NCBI RefSeq assembly: GCF_000184945.1
Contig: NZ_GL586311.1
Coordinates: 2,086,598-2,150,597, forward strand
Source of the DNA: Segatella buccae ATCC 33574
Lineage (GTDB): Bacteria > Bacteroidota > Bacteroidia > Bacteroidales > Bacteroidaceae
Reading direction: 5' to 3'
Length of the DNA: 64,000 nucleotides
Shown here: positions 53,908-62,608 of the stretch, in pieces
Layout of the letters: the number at the start of each line of letters is the position of its first letter
How positions within the stretch are numbered: position 1 is the first letter of the stretch
Translations under genes and position numbers: made by a program
Notes under the pieces: generated by a model
Databases searched by the model: none
What the model was told of the DNA's origin: nothing
What the model saw: the letters and a program-made list of their open reading frames with translations, nothing else

Positions 53908-55647
53908 TTATTGTTGTTTGGAGTGGGGGAAAAGCAGTTTGCGGTCGCGCTCGATGGCCTGTTTGGTCCATGCTTCAGGAACGAACCGCCAGTTGTTGTG
54001 TGCCTGCGGGTTCATGACCTTTGCTTTTTCTATTTCCTTTGTCAGATAGTAGCGTTGATCCCTTTCGCTTTCAAAGACAATGCGTTTGGGCAACTCCTCC
54101 TTTGCAATTCCGGCCCCCTTGGTCAAAAGTTCTCCTCCACCGTTTCCCCGATAGCTGTTCATGGCCACCCGATAGGTCTTTTTGAGATCAAACGGTTCGC
54201 CGTTGCTCATCCTGAGGATATGCACTTTCTGTCCGTCGGGTTTGGTGACATCCACTTCATAGTCAATGCCCGCTGCGCTGTCGAAATTGAAGGCAAGGTT
54301 CTTGAATCCGAACCGCTGTTTGTCTTTGCGTGCTTCTTCGTTGAGGAGCATGATGTGGTCGTCCGGTGACTTCATGGTGTTTACCCATAGGTCATAGCTC
54401 ATTTCCAGATGCTTGCGGATTTCATCTCCCGTCATTTTCAGCACGTATATCTGGTTTTCGTATTTGTAGAGATTGAACATGTCGCTTATATGTACGTCAC
54501 CTGCCGGAATCGCTGTGTCAAAACTCAAGGGGGCGTTGAAGGAAACGTCTGCCCCTGTGATACTTAGTTGCAGGTCGTGTATGAAGTCGGTGAAGGCGGC
54601 ACTGCCAAAATAGCAGTCACGCGTATATATCGCATTTTGGAACCGTCCTATTTTGCGATCGACAAACCTCCTGACCTCTTTCACCTCCTTGTCGAAGTGC
54701 TTCACAAAGGCCTTATCCACCTTCTCACCTCTGATGTCCACCAGCTTTCCATTGACCTTGGTGTGTGTGCCTTTGCTGTCCCGGCTAATAGTTATTTGTG
54801 TATCACTTACAAACAGCGCGTTGCATGAGGGATCCAAGCACACAACATCTTTCCCGGCCACGTTGCGTATCACGTCGCTGTGCAATGTGTGGTCGTGCCC
54901 ATACAGCACTAAATCAAAGCCTGGAACTTCCCGTGCCACCTTGATAGACGCATCTTCATCGTATTGTTCTGTGTGTATTCCCCCATCTTTACCGCTGTGG
55001 AACAGCCCTATGACAATATCCGGTTTTTCGTCTCGTTGGATGATGGCCATCCATTTTTTTGCGCAAGAGACCATTTCTTCAAATCTGAGCCCACTCCATA
55101 GACTCTTGTTCAGCCAGTTAGGTATGGCAGGGGTCAGCATGCCGAGTACGGCTATTTTGACACCTGCACGATTGAATATGGCGTATGGTTTAAGGTAAGG
55201 AGTGTTGGTGTGTGTGTGTGTCACGTTTGCCCCCAGCATCGGACATTTCGTTTCCTTTATCCACTTGTCATAGACGGCATGCCCGGTTTCCACGTCATGG
55301 TTTCCGATGGTCTGGGCATCATATTTCATATAGTTGATGACACTTGCGGCGATGTTGGGTTGCTGTGGATTCACGAAGTTGCTGTAATAGCAGGTCGGTT
55401 GTCCTTGTAGGATATCGCCGTTGTCCAATAGCAGTAAACGGTCTCCATAGATATTCCTCAAAGAGTCTACATAGGTTATAACTCGGGCCATTGTACCTTC
55501 TTTCGGCTTCCGTTCAATGAAGTCGTAAGGAAAAAAACAACCGTGAACATCGCTCGTCTGTATGATTCTCAGTTCAATGTTTTGTTGTGTAGTTGCCATA
55601 GATTGAAAAGGGAGTGCTGCCATGAGCACCAACATGATTTTCTTCAT
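53908..55647 (-). CDS. Exported 5'-nucleotidase / 2',3'-cyclic phosphodiesterase family protein
   Basis: 579 aa with a signal peptide (MKKIMLVLMAALPFQSMA). The N-terminal metallophosphatase has IIQTSDVHGCFFPY, LLLDNGDILQGQPT, IGNHDVETGH, GLFHSGKDGG and YGHDHTLHSD. The C-terminal 5'-nucleotidase domain has SFNAPLSFDTAIPAGDVHISDMFNLYKYEN and MNSYRGNGGGELL. It releases nucleosides from nucleotides in the periplasm. ATG 55647 is used: the longer frame to 55698 begins upstream of the -7 motif at 55668-55675. Confidence 0.93.
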   Translation of the reverse strand: MKKIMLVLMAALPFQSMATTQQNIELRIIQTSDVHGCFFPYDFIERKPKEGTMARVITYVDSLRNIYGDRLLLLDNGDILQGQPTCYYSNFVNPQQPNIAASVINYMKYDAQTIGNHDVETGHAVYDKWIKETKCPMLGANVTHTHTNTPYLKPYAIFNRAGVKIAVLGMLTPAIPNWLNKSLWSGLRFEEMVSCAKKWMAIIQRDEKPDIVIGLFHSGKDGGIHTEQYDEDASIKVAREVPGFDLVLYGHDHTLHSDVIRNVAGKDVVCLDPSCNALFVSDTQITISRDSKGTHTKVNGKLVDIRGEKVDKAFVKHFDKEVKEVRRFVDRKIGRFQNAIYTRDCYFGSAAFTDFIHDLQLSITGADVSFNAPLSFDTAIPAGDVHISDMFNLYKYENQIYVLKMTGDEIRKHLEMSYDLWVNTMKSPDDHIMLLNEEARKDKQRFGFKNLAFNFDSAAGIDYEVDVTKPDGQKVHILRMSNGEPFDLKKTYRVAMNSYRGNGGGELLTKGAGIAKEELPKRIVFESERDQRYYLTKEIEKAKVMNPQAHNNWRFVPEAWTKQAIERDRKLLFPHSKQQ

Positions 55648-55667
55648 AAGTTGATATTTTATATCCG

Positions 55668-55675
55668 CAAAGTTA
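55668..55675 (-). promoter_or_regulatory. -7 promoter element of the 5'-nucleotidase-nudC operon
   Basis: Minus strand TAACTTTG, 20 nt before the start codon at 55647. Confidence 0.7.
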
Positions 55676-55768
55676 CTATTTTTTACGGATATCGGCACAC
55701 TTTTTGTTGTCTTTTTTAATGCAGACAGTTGTAATGCAAAAGAGTAAAATTCTTAAAAAGGTGTTGTT

Positions 55769-56461
55769 ATGGCATTTATTGACTATTATAAAATTTTAGG
55801 CGTTAGCAAAGATATTCCGCAAAAGGACATACGGTCAGCTTATCGTAAGCGGGCCAAGCAGTTTCATCCCGATTTGCATCCCAATGATCCGAAGGCAAAG
55901 GCTAAGTTTCAGGCCCTGAATGAGGCTTACGATGTGCTTTCTGATCCACAGAAACGCGCACAGTATGACAAATATGGCGAACAATGGCGCAATGCCGAAG
56001 CCTTTGGACAGAGTGGGGCTCACGGTGGTTCTGGTGGAGGAAATCCTTTTGAAGGATTCGATTTCAGCACTTTTAGCAGTGGTGGCGGTGGTTTCTCCAG
56101 TTTCTTCCAAGATCTTTTCGGAGGTGGATCCGGTGGCTTCAGCAGGTTCGGTGCAAGAGGACAGGGAACAGCCGGCTTTGGTGGAGGCGAGGATTCATGC
56201 GATACAGAGGCTTCGGTGAATATTGATATGTACACGGCTTTGCTTGGTGGAGAGGTCGTAATCCAGCTCTCTACCGGAACAAAATTGAAACTGAAGGTGA
56301 AACCTTACACACAAAATGGAACGAAAGTTCGTTTGCGGGGCAAAGGTAGGCCTCGTGTGGGTGGAGGAAGCGGTGACCTGATACTTACATACCACGTCAA
56401 TCTGCCTACTCATTTGTCCGAGCGGCAACAAGAACTCTTACGCCAAATGCAAAACGCTTAA
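55769..56461 (+). CDS. CbpA-like J-domain co-chaperone
   Basis: 230 aa. J domain at the N-terminus ([23 protein letters not shown]) with HPD at 33-35, a Gly/Phe-rich linker (~80-135), then a single C-terminal substrate-binding domain ([20 protein letters not shown] and [10 protein letters not shown]). There is no zinc finger, so it resembles CbpA rather than DnaJ, and it is shorter than the ~300 aa of CbpA, lacking a full second domain. It would stimulate DnaK. Confidence 0.92.
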   Translation: MAFIDYYKILGVSKDIPQKDIRSAYRKRAKQFHPDLHPNDPKAKAKFQALNEAYDVLSDPQKRAQYDKYGEQWRNAEAFGQSGAHGGSGGGNPFEGFDFSTFSSGGGGFSSFFQDLFGGGSGGFSRFGARGQGTAGFGGGEDSCDTEASVNIDMYTALLGGEVVIQLSTGTKLKLKVKPYTQNGTKVRLRGKGRPRVGGGSGDLILTYHVNLPTHLSERQQELLRQMQNA

Positions 56462-56553
56462 AGTCGTGAGCCGGCCGACCTGCGTTTCGTGTGAGATGTC
56501 CTTTTTGCTTATGGGCTTATTTTGAATGAAGCGAGAAAATATCGTATGCAAAA

Positions 56554-56585
56554 TTTGGCAGAATAAAATAAAAGTTTTATCTTTG
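56554..56585 (+). promoter_or_regulatory. Promoter of tRNA-Cys
   Basis: -33 TTTG (56554-56557), a 20-nt spacer, and -7 TATCTTTG (56578-56585). Confidence 0.85.
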
Positions 56586-56605
56586 CAATCGCAAAAGCAC
56601 GACAG

Positions 56606-56676
56606 GGTGTCTTAACCGAGCGGTTAGGTAACGGTCTGCAAAACCGTGTAGAGCGGTTCGACTCCGCTAGACACCT
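56606..56676 (+). tRNA. tRNA-Cys (GCA)
   Basis: 71 nt. Acceptor GGTGTCT with AGACACC, anticodon stem ACGGT/ACCGT with loop CTGCAAA giving GCA, T-loop TTCGACT, discriminator T. CCA is not encoded. Confidence 0.96.
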
Positions 56677-56678
56677 CT

Positions 56679-56714
56679 AAAGAGTGGTTCGTCATTATGA
56701 CGGGCCACTCTTTT
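56679..56714 (+). terminator. Terminator of tRNA-Cys
   Basis: AAAGAGTGG (56679-56687) pairs with CCACTCTTT (56705-56713), with an inner CGTCA/TGACG stem, then T residues. Confidence 0.9.
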
Positions 56715-56833
56715 GGGATTCCTCAAATCGGAATTTAACTGAGCCAGAGTATGTTAAAAACACAACAATGTTATAACTGGGCCAAGACATGGTCACACAC
56801 ATTCACTTAATCTACACCAAACACTCATCTTGT

Positions 56834-56876
56834 CTATAAGAAAAGGCAACAAATATTTGCTGCCTTTTCTTTATAG
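56834..56876. terminator. Terminator of the 38-codon minus-strand gene
   Basis: CTATAAGAAAAGGCA pairs with TGCCTTTTCTTTATAG (one bulge), with inner CAAAT/ATTTG. It lies 20 nt beyond the small gene's stop on the minus strand. Confidence 0.8.
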
Positions 56877-56895
56877 TGATTAAGATTTTTACACC

Positions 56896-57012
56896 TTATG
56901 AATACCAAATGGACGAAATCAGTTGAATCCTGTCACGATCTGATTCTTCATTGTACACATTTTCGTATTCGAGGTTCTGAGCCTCAAACTCGAATTCATT
57001 TCTCTGTTTCAT
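56896..57012 (-). CDS. Small acidic peptide (38 aa) with a strong Shine-Dalgarno sequence
   Basis: Below usual gene-finder length. Peptide: MKQRNEFEFEAQNLEYENV, then YNEESDRDRIQLISSIWYS. It is highly acidic in the first 27 residues, then hydrophobic-aromatic at the end. There is no signal peptide. GGAGG about 8 nt before the ATG is an unusually good Shine-Dalgarno sequence for this phylum. A -7 motif TATTTTTG (57059-57066) and a terminator (56834-56876) frame it as its own transcript. The acidic front and short aromatic tail recall a modified-peptide precursor, but no maturation enzyme is nearby. Confidence 0.6.
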   Translation of the reverse strand: MKQRNEFEFEAQNLEYENVYNEESDRDRIQLISSIWYS

Positions 57013-57058
57013 AGTCCGTCCTCCATTGATTAAGTATATAGTTGATAGCCCTGTACCG

Positions 57059-57066
57059 CAAAAATA
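57059..57066 (-). promoter_or_regulatory. -7 promoter element of the 38-aa gene
   Basis: Minus strand TATTTTTG, about 46 nt upstream of the ATG at 57012. No -33 seen. The plus-strand stretch 57067-57344 before GH115 holds an AACATTA/TAATGTT inverted repeat (57118-57139) and no gene I can support. Confidence 0.55.
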
Positions 57067-57344
57067 AACAAAAAGCACGAATCTTGTTGTCATGAATTGC
57101 GAAAATGTCACGGATTTAACATTATTTACTTATAATGTTATCACTGGTAAATGAGGAAAGTGAGATGGAGTGATATTGGACAGAAGGTGCAGAGTTGCTT
57201 GATTTTTTTCTATACTTCAGCAGAGTTTTTACAAATATTATTCGTAATATTGCATTCGTTGGCCGTTCGTGTTCTGCTACCATCGGTGTTTCTGATGAGA
57301 ATATGGATATGGCAGAATAGTGAAAATAGAAAGTTGAAATATGT

Positions 57345-59636
57345 ATGAAGAAAATTGTATGGAGCATTGTGGTGGCTTTGTTGACGGTGAGGGCTGGGGC
57401 CTTTGAATTGAAAAGTGGACAGACGGTGACCGTAAGTTGCGATACAGGGCGGACAGAGCCGGTGGTGAAATCGGCACTGCGAATGCTGACCGGCGACATG
57501 GCAAAGGTGTTGTCGGCGAAGGTCTGTATCGGGAAAGAGGGAAGCATCATTGTCCGCCAGGATGGGCGGGCGCTGAACAACCGTAAGGAGGCATTTCGGT
57601 TGCAGGTTTCGGGCGACACCCTTCGTATCACGGGCAGCGATGCCCACGGGGTGGCATACGGCCTGTTGGAGGTCTCCCGGCTGTTGGGCGTCTCTCCGTG
57701 GGAATGGTGGGCCGATGCCACTCCGGCAAAATTGTCGGCCTTTAAACTTCCCGATGGGTATGTCAATGAACAGGCTCCGGATGTGGAGTTTCGCGGAATC
57801 TTCATCAATGACGAAGACTGGGGGCTGATGCCGTGGGCGAGTCAGACTTACGAACCGTGGGTGAAGGGACGCATAGGCCCGAAGACCAATGCTCGGATAT
57901 TTGAATTGTTGCTACGTCTGCGGGCTAACACCTATTGGCCTGCCATGCACGAGTGCACGCAACCGTTCTTCCTGACGGAAGGCAACCGAGAGACGGCCAA
58001 GGAATACGGCATTTACATCGGTGGTTCCCATTGCGAACCGATGGCTTCGAGTACGGCCGGTGAATGGCCGCGACGCGGTGTGGGCGAATACAACTATGTG
58101 ACCAACCGTGACAACGTATGCCACTTTTGGGAAAGCAGGGTGAGGGAGGTGGCCGGACAGCCGACGCTCTATACCATCGGAATGCGAGGCCTGCACGATG
58201 GAGCCATGAACGGGGCCAAGACAATCGGTGAACAGAAAACGGTCTTAGAACGGGTGTTTGTCGACCAGCGGCAACTGTTGGGCCGGTATGTGAACAGAGA
58301 TGTGACGAAAGTCCCACAAGTCTTCATCCCCTATAAGGAGGTGCTTGATGTGTATAATGCCGGTTTGCAGGTGCCCGAAGATGTGTGCCTGATGTGGTGC
58401 GACGACAACTATGGCTACATCCGCCACTTCCCGACCGAGACCGAACAGCGGCGCAAGGGCGGCAACGGTATCTACTATCATGTGAGCTATTGGGGCCGCC
58501 CCCACGACTACCTGTGGCTGGGCACGTTTTCGCCCGCCTTGCTCTACCAACAGATGACGACGGCCTACGACCGCGGCATCAGGAAGATATGGATATTGAA
58601 TGTGGGCGACATCAAGCCTTGTGAGTATCAGACAGAACTCTTTATGGACATGGCATGGAGCATGGAGGCGGTCCGCCGGCAGGGCCCCAGCGCCCATCTC
58701 GGCAGTTTTCTGCGGCGGGAGTTCGGCGACAAGGCCGGTGCGCAGCTGCTGCCTGTGATGTGGGAGCACTACCGGTTAGCCTATATCCGCAAGCCGGAGT
58801 TTATGGGAGGTACGCGTACGGAGGAGCCTGACCGCACCTATTGGAACACCGTGCGTGATCTGCCGTGGAGCAACGACTATATCACCCGCCGGCTGTCCGA
58901 CTATCAAACCATAGAGAATGCCGCAGAAGCGTTGGCCGGAGAAATCAGGGAAGACGCACGGGACGAATATTTCCAGTTGGTGAAATATCCCGTTCTGGCA
59001 GCGGCCGAGATGAACAAAAAGATGCTCTATGCCCAGCAGGCACGGCACGGGTTGTGCGGATGGGAGAAAAGCGATGCTGCCCACGACAGCATCGTCCGAC
59101 TGACACAAGCCTACAATGCGCTGCGTGGCGGGAAATGGCAGCGCATGATGGACTGTCAACCGCGGCGTTTGCCAGTGTTCAATCCGGTGGCACACACCCG
59201 TGCCGAAACTCCGATGCCGCAAGAGCGCGCTTATCTCTATCGGTGGAACGGCAGCGAATGCGCAGGAGGCGATTTCACCCTATGCGAGGGATTGGGCTAT
59301 GAAGGGAAAGCCGTGCAGGTAGGGAAGGGAAAGTCCGTCTTGTTCTCTTTCCACGCGACAGGCATCGATTCGGTATCGGTCGAAGTCAGTCTGTTGCCCG
59401 TCCACCCGTTAACAGGAAAGTCCATCCGTTTTCGCCTCTCGTTGGATGGCACGGAATCGCCCGTCACCGACTATGCGACGCAGGGTCGCAGCGAGGAGTG
59501 GAAGACGAATGTGCTGTGCAACCGGGCTGTCCGCCGCTTCATTCTGCCACTCAAACGACAGGCTGCGCACCAACTGATACTTACCGCACTTGACGATGGA
59601 GTGGTTATCGATGAGGTGATGTTAGGTGACAGGTGA
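57345..59636 (+). CDS. Secreted GH115 family glycosidase (alpha-glucuronidase type)
   Basis: 763 aa. Signal peptide (MKKIVWSIVVALLTVRAGA). Body typical of GH115, whose known members remove (4-O-methyl)glucuronic acid from xylan: AHGVAYGLLEVSRLLGVSPWEWWAD, EFRGIFINDEDWGLMPWA, RLRANTYWPAMHECTQPF, MWCDDNYGYIRHFP, YHVSYWGRPHDYLWLGT, ILNVGDIKPCEYQTELFMDMAW. It lies at the short end of the family. There are no SusC/D or other CAZyme genes around it. Its codons are visibly more GC-rich than those of its neighbours. Confidence 0.92.
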   Translation: MKKIVWSIVVALLTVRAGAFELKSGQTVTVSCDTGRTEPVVKSALRMLTGDMAKVLSAKVCIGKEGSIIVRQDGRALNNRKEAFRLQVSGDTLRITGSDAHGVAYGLLEVSRLLGVSPWEWWADATPAKLSAFKLPDGYVNEQAPDVEFRGIFINDEDWGLMPWASQTYEPWVKGRIGPKTNARIFELLLRLRANTYWPAMHECTQPFFLTEGNRETAKEYGIYIGGSHCEPMASSTAGEWPRRGVGEYNYVTNRDNVCHFWESRVREVAGQPTLYTIGMRGLHDGAMNGAKTIGEQKTVLERVFVDQRQLLGRYVNRDVTKVPQVFIPYKEVLDVYNAGLQVPEDVCLMWCDDNYGYIRHFPTETEQRRKGGNGIYYHVSYWGRPHDYLWLGTFSPALLYQQMTTAYDRGIRKIWILNVGDIKPCEYQTELFMDMAWSMEAVRRQGPSAHLGSFLRREFGDKAGAQLLPVMWEHYRLAYIRKPEFMGGTRTEEPDRTYWNTVRDLPWSNDYITRRLSDYQTIENAAEALAGEIREDARDEYFQLVKYPVLAAAEMNKKMLYAQQARHGLCGWEKSDAAHDSIVRLTQAYNALRGGKWQRMMDCQPRRLPVFNPVAHTRAETPMPQERAYLYRWNGSECAGGDFTLCEGLGYEGKAVQVGKGKSVLFSFHATGIDSVSVEVSLLPVHPLTGKSIRFRLSLDGTESPVTDYATQGRSEEWKTNVLCNRAVRRFILPLKRQAAHQLILTALDDGVVIDEVMLGDR

Positions 59637-59727
59637 TGGTTGTTAGATGTTAGGTGATAATGATATGACTTCTTGCTGTATAGGGAGATATGAGTCTTGG
59701 TTGATTTGATGGGTAGAACATAATAGC

Positions 59728-59765
59728 AACCGGGGCAGCACTTCCCATGAAGTGCTGCCCCGGTT
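59728..59765. terminator. Very strong hairpin between convergent GH115 and ettA
   Basis: A 17-bp perfect stem (59728-59744 with 59749-59765) with a CCAT loop, GC-rich. No T-run follows on either strand, so it may act as an RNA 3' end or barrier rather than a classical terminator. Confidence 0.7.
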
Positions 59766-59792
59766 GTGTGATAAGTGGTGTGATAACAATGG

Positions 59793-61493
59793 TTAATCGG
59801 CCATCAGCTTACGGTAGCGGCCTTTCTTGATTTCGTCTCCGAGACCCAACCGGCGGGCCTTGTTGATTTCGTAGTCGGAGTAGCCACCCTCGAAGAAGAA
59901 CACCTCGCCGTTGCCTTCAAAAGCTAAAATGTGGGTGCAGATGCGGTCGAGGAACCAGCGGTCGTGGCTGATGACTACGGCACAGCCGGCAAACGACTCC
60001 AGACCTTCTTCCAAAGCACGCAGCGTGTTCACATCGATGTCGTTGGTGGGCTCGTCGAGCAACAATACATTGCCCTCCTGTTTCAAGGATAGGGCCAACT
60101 GCAGCCGGTTGCGCTCACCACCCGAAAGCACCCCACAGAGTTTGCTCTGGTCAGTGCCCGAAAAGTTGAAGCGCGAAAGATAGGCCCTTGCGTTGATGTC
60201 GCGTCCGCCCATGCGCATCAGTTCGTTACCCTCCGACACCACATCGTAGACGCTCTTTTGGGCATCAATGCTCGCATGTTGCTGATCCATGTAGGCCACT
60301 TTTACAGTTTCACCCAGTTCAAACGAACCGCTGTCGGGCTGCTCCAATCCCATGATGAGTCGGAAGAGAGTGGTCTTGCCAGCCCCGTTGGGGCCTATTA
60401 CGCCCACAATGCCATTGGGTGGTAAGGCAAAGTTGAGGTCATTGAAGAGTATCTTGTCGCCGTATGCTTTTTTCACATGAGTAGCTTCAATCACCTTGTT
60501 GCCCAACCGCGGGCCGTTGGGAATGAATATTTCCAATTTCTCCTCGCGTGCCTTTTGCTCCTCTCCAAGCATCTGCTCGTAGGAGTTGAGGCGCGCCTTG
60601 CCTTTGGCCTGTCGCGCCTTCGGAGCCATGCGCACCCAGTCGAGCTCTCGCTCCAGCGTCTTGCGTCGCTTCGAGGCCGTCTTTTCCTCCTGCTCCATAC
60701 GTTTAGTCTTCTGCTCCAGCCACGATGAGTAGTTGCCTTTCCAAGGGATGCCTTCGCCGCGATCCAGTTCAAGAATCCACTCGCTCACGTCGTCAAGGAA
60801 ATAGCGGTCGTGAGTCACGGCAATCACCGTGCCCTCATACTGCTGCAAGTGCTGTTCGAGCCAGTCTATACTCTCGGCGTCGAGATGGTTGGTAGGCTCG
60901 TCGAGCAACAGTACATCGGGCTTCTGTAACAGCAGTCTGCACAGTGCCACCCGACGCCGCTCACCCCCTGAGAGATGCGTCACCGACCGGTCTCCCTCCG
61001 GACATCGCAGAGCCGCCATGGCCCTTTCGAGCTTCGAGTCCATGTTCCATGCATCGGTAGCGTCGATGATGTTTTGCACTTCGGCTTGCCGCTGCATCAG
61101 TTTATCCATTTTGTCGGCATCGCTGTAATATTCTTCCAGTCCGAATTTCACGTTGATTTCATCATATTCATGCAATGCGTCGTAGACATGTTTCACCCCT
61201 TCCTGCACGTTTTCTTTCACAGTCTTTGTCTCGTCGAGTGGCGGGTCTTGCGGCAGATAGCCCACGCTGTAGCCCGGACTCCACACCACATCACCGCGTG
61301 TGGGCTGTTCCAGTCCGGCGATGATCTTCATCAGCGTAGACTTTCCGCTTCCATTCAGACCTATGATACCGATCTTGGCACCATAGAAGAAAGAGAGATA
61401 AATGTCCTTGAGTATTTGTTTTTGGTTTTGTGGGATGATTTTCGACACGCCCACCATCGAGAAAATAACTTTCTTGTCGTCAACTGTTGCCAT
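59793..61493 (-). CDS. ettA: Energy-dependent translational throttle protein EttA (ABC-F)
   Basis: 566 aa. Ribosome E-site ABC-F ATPase. Two ABC cassettes: Walker A GLNGSGKS and GPNGAGKT, signatures LSGGERRRVAL and LSGGERNRLQL, and Walker B LLLDEPTNHLD and LLLDEPTNDID. The linker with the P-site tRNA-interaction motif lies between (~245-330). Start ATG 61493 (MATVDDKKVIFSM) fits the family. It is not a known antibiotic-resistance type. Confidence 0.95.
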   Translation of the reverse strand: MATVDDKKVIFSMVGVSKIIPQNQKQILKDIYLSFFYGAKIGIIGLNGSGKSTLMKIIAGLEQPTRGDVVWSPGYSVGYLPQDPPLDETKTVKENVQEGVKHVYDALHEYDEINVKFGLEEYYSDADKMDKLMQRQAEVQNIIDATDAWNMDSKLERAMAALRCPEGDRSVTHLSGGERRRVALCRLLLQKPDVLLLDEPTNHLDAESIDWLEQHLQQYEGTVIAVTHDRYFLDDVSEWILELDRGEGIPWKGNYSSWLEQKTKRMEQEEKTASKRRKTLERELDWVRMAPKARQAKGKARLNSYEQMLGEEQKAREEKLEIFIPNGPRLGNKVIEATHVKKAYGDKILFNDLNFALPPNGIVGVIGPNGAGKTTLFRLIMGLEQPDSGSFELGETVKVAYMDQQHASIDAQKSVYDVVSEGNELMRMGGRDINARAYLSRFNFSGTDQSKLCGVLSGGERNRLQLALSLKQEGNVLLLDEPTNDIDVNTLRALEEGLESFAGCAVVISHDRWFLDRICTHILAFEGNGEVFFFEGGYSDYEINKARRLGLGDEIKKGRYRKLMAD

Positions 61494-61572
61494 TGGTTTG
61501 AATAATGGTTTAGGGTTAAAAAAAATCAACGAACCGGCATACCGGCATACTGCCGCCGACCCATTTCAAGCG

Positions 61573-61603
61573 CAAAGATACGACATTTTCTTGAGAAAAC
61601 AAA
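61573..61603 (-). promoter_or_regulatory. Promoter of ettA
   Basis: Minus strand: -33 TTTG (61600-61603), a 19-nt spacer, and -7 TATCTTTG (61573-61580). The leader is about 75 nt. Confidence 0.82.
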
Positions 61604-62094
61604 AAAGTTTTCTTTGCCTATCGGATGCTTGTCGGAAACTGACATAAATCATAGGCGATACTATCTGTTCAGAGTGTCGCTCCTTCTTCTCCCGCAGCCC
61701 CCTTCTTTGTTCAGAAAGTATATTATAGTCAGAAGCATTAAAAGTTTCAAAGGACCCCCGATACTACTATTTGAACTCTATTGTTTGGATAAACATTTGT
61801 AGTATCAGCACATCGCCATTCGGCCAAAACGAGAAAGCAAAAGATGCACTTTTAAAGCCCACTTAGGCCGAATGACATCTCATTTCAGAGTGAGAAAGCC
61901 TAATATGCCCCATGGAGGGTGTTGGCAACGTTACTGGTGGCGTAGAAACACATGATGGAAGAAAATCGTTGAGTGTGGTAATATCTCATTTTCTAAATGC
62001 CCTAAGAACCTTCTTTTTGTCCCTTTAAGGAGCTGTTTTAGGGGTGTTAGAACATTTTTTAGGATAATTATGCACGCAAGTAAAAACTTTTTGC
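61604..62094. other. Noncoding region with several inverted repeats
   Basis: About 490 bases between the divergent ettA and cdd promoters. It contains GATACTAC (61760-61767)/GTAGTATC (61799-61806) and CATTCGGCC (61817-61825)/GGCCGAATG (61866-61874). No coding frame with a domain is seen. It may hold a structured RNA or be a remnant; I do not recognise it. Confidence 0.45.
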
Positions 62095-62102
62095 TATATT
62101 TG
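62095..62102 (+). promoter_or_regulatory. -7 promoter element of cdd
   Basis: TATATTTG, 26 nt before ATG 62129. No -33 at the usual spacing. Confidence 0.65.
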
Positions 62103-62128
62103 CATCTGTCAATCAACATAAAAGCCGT

Positions 62129-62608
62129 ATGAAAAACTTGAAACTCGAGATAGAATACCGATTTTGCCAACTCGACGAGTTGGACGGTCAGGAACAGGAA
62201 CTGGTACAGAAAGCTATTTCCGCTACAGCCAACAGTTATGCCAATTACAGCCACTTCCACGTGGGAGCGGCCCTGCTTTTTGATAATGGAAAGATGATGA
62301 TAGGTGCTAATCAGGAGAATGCGGCCTTCCCATCAAGTCTCTGTGCAGAGCGTTCGGCCATCTTTGCCGCTCAGTCGCAATGCCCCGAACAAGCCATAAC
62401 AGCCATTGCCATAGCGGCCAAGAACAACAAAGGTCTGCTTGAAGACCCCATCACGCCTTGTGGAGCTTGCCGACAGGTAATGCTTGAGGTGGAAGACAGA
62501 TATAAACACCCCGTCAGAGTCTTCCTTTATGGCACACGGGGTATCTATTGTTTCGATTCGGTGAAAGACTTGATGCCATTCAGTTTTGTTGATGCCAACA
62601 TGCGCTGA
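62129..62608 (+). CDS. cdd: Cytidine deaminase
   Basis: 159 aa. Deaminates (deoxy)cytidine to (deoxy)uridine in pyrimidine salvage. Zinc site: Cys72-Ala-Glu74 (catalytic Glu) and PCGAC with Cys111 and Cys114. SHFHVGAALL and NQENAAFPSSLCAER form the substrate pocket. Normal homotetramer-type length. Its last 64 nt overlap the end of the convergent TPR gene. Confidence 0.96.
   Translation: MKNLKLEIEYRFCQLDELDGQEQELVQKAISATANSYANYSHFHVGAALLFDNGKMMIGANQENAAFPSSLCAERSAIFAAQSQCPEQAITAIAIAAKNNKGLLEDPITPCGACRQVMLEVEDRYKHPVRVFLYGTRGIYCFDSVKDLMPFSFVDANMR

Noticed and set aside
57122..57808. 228-codon minus-strand frame before and under GH115
   Set aside because: Mostly antisense to the GH115 signal and N-terminal region; no domain.
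59728..59765. Strong hairpin as an integron-type or mobile-element end
   Set aside because: No recombinase, no direct repeats and no second end; position between convergent genes fits transcription ending better.
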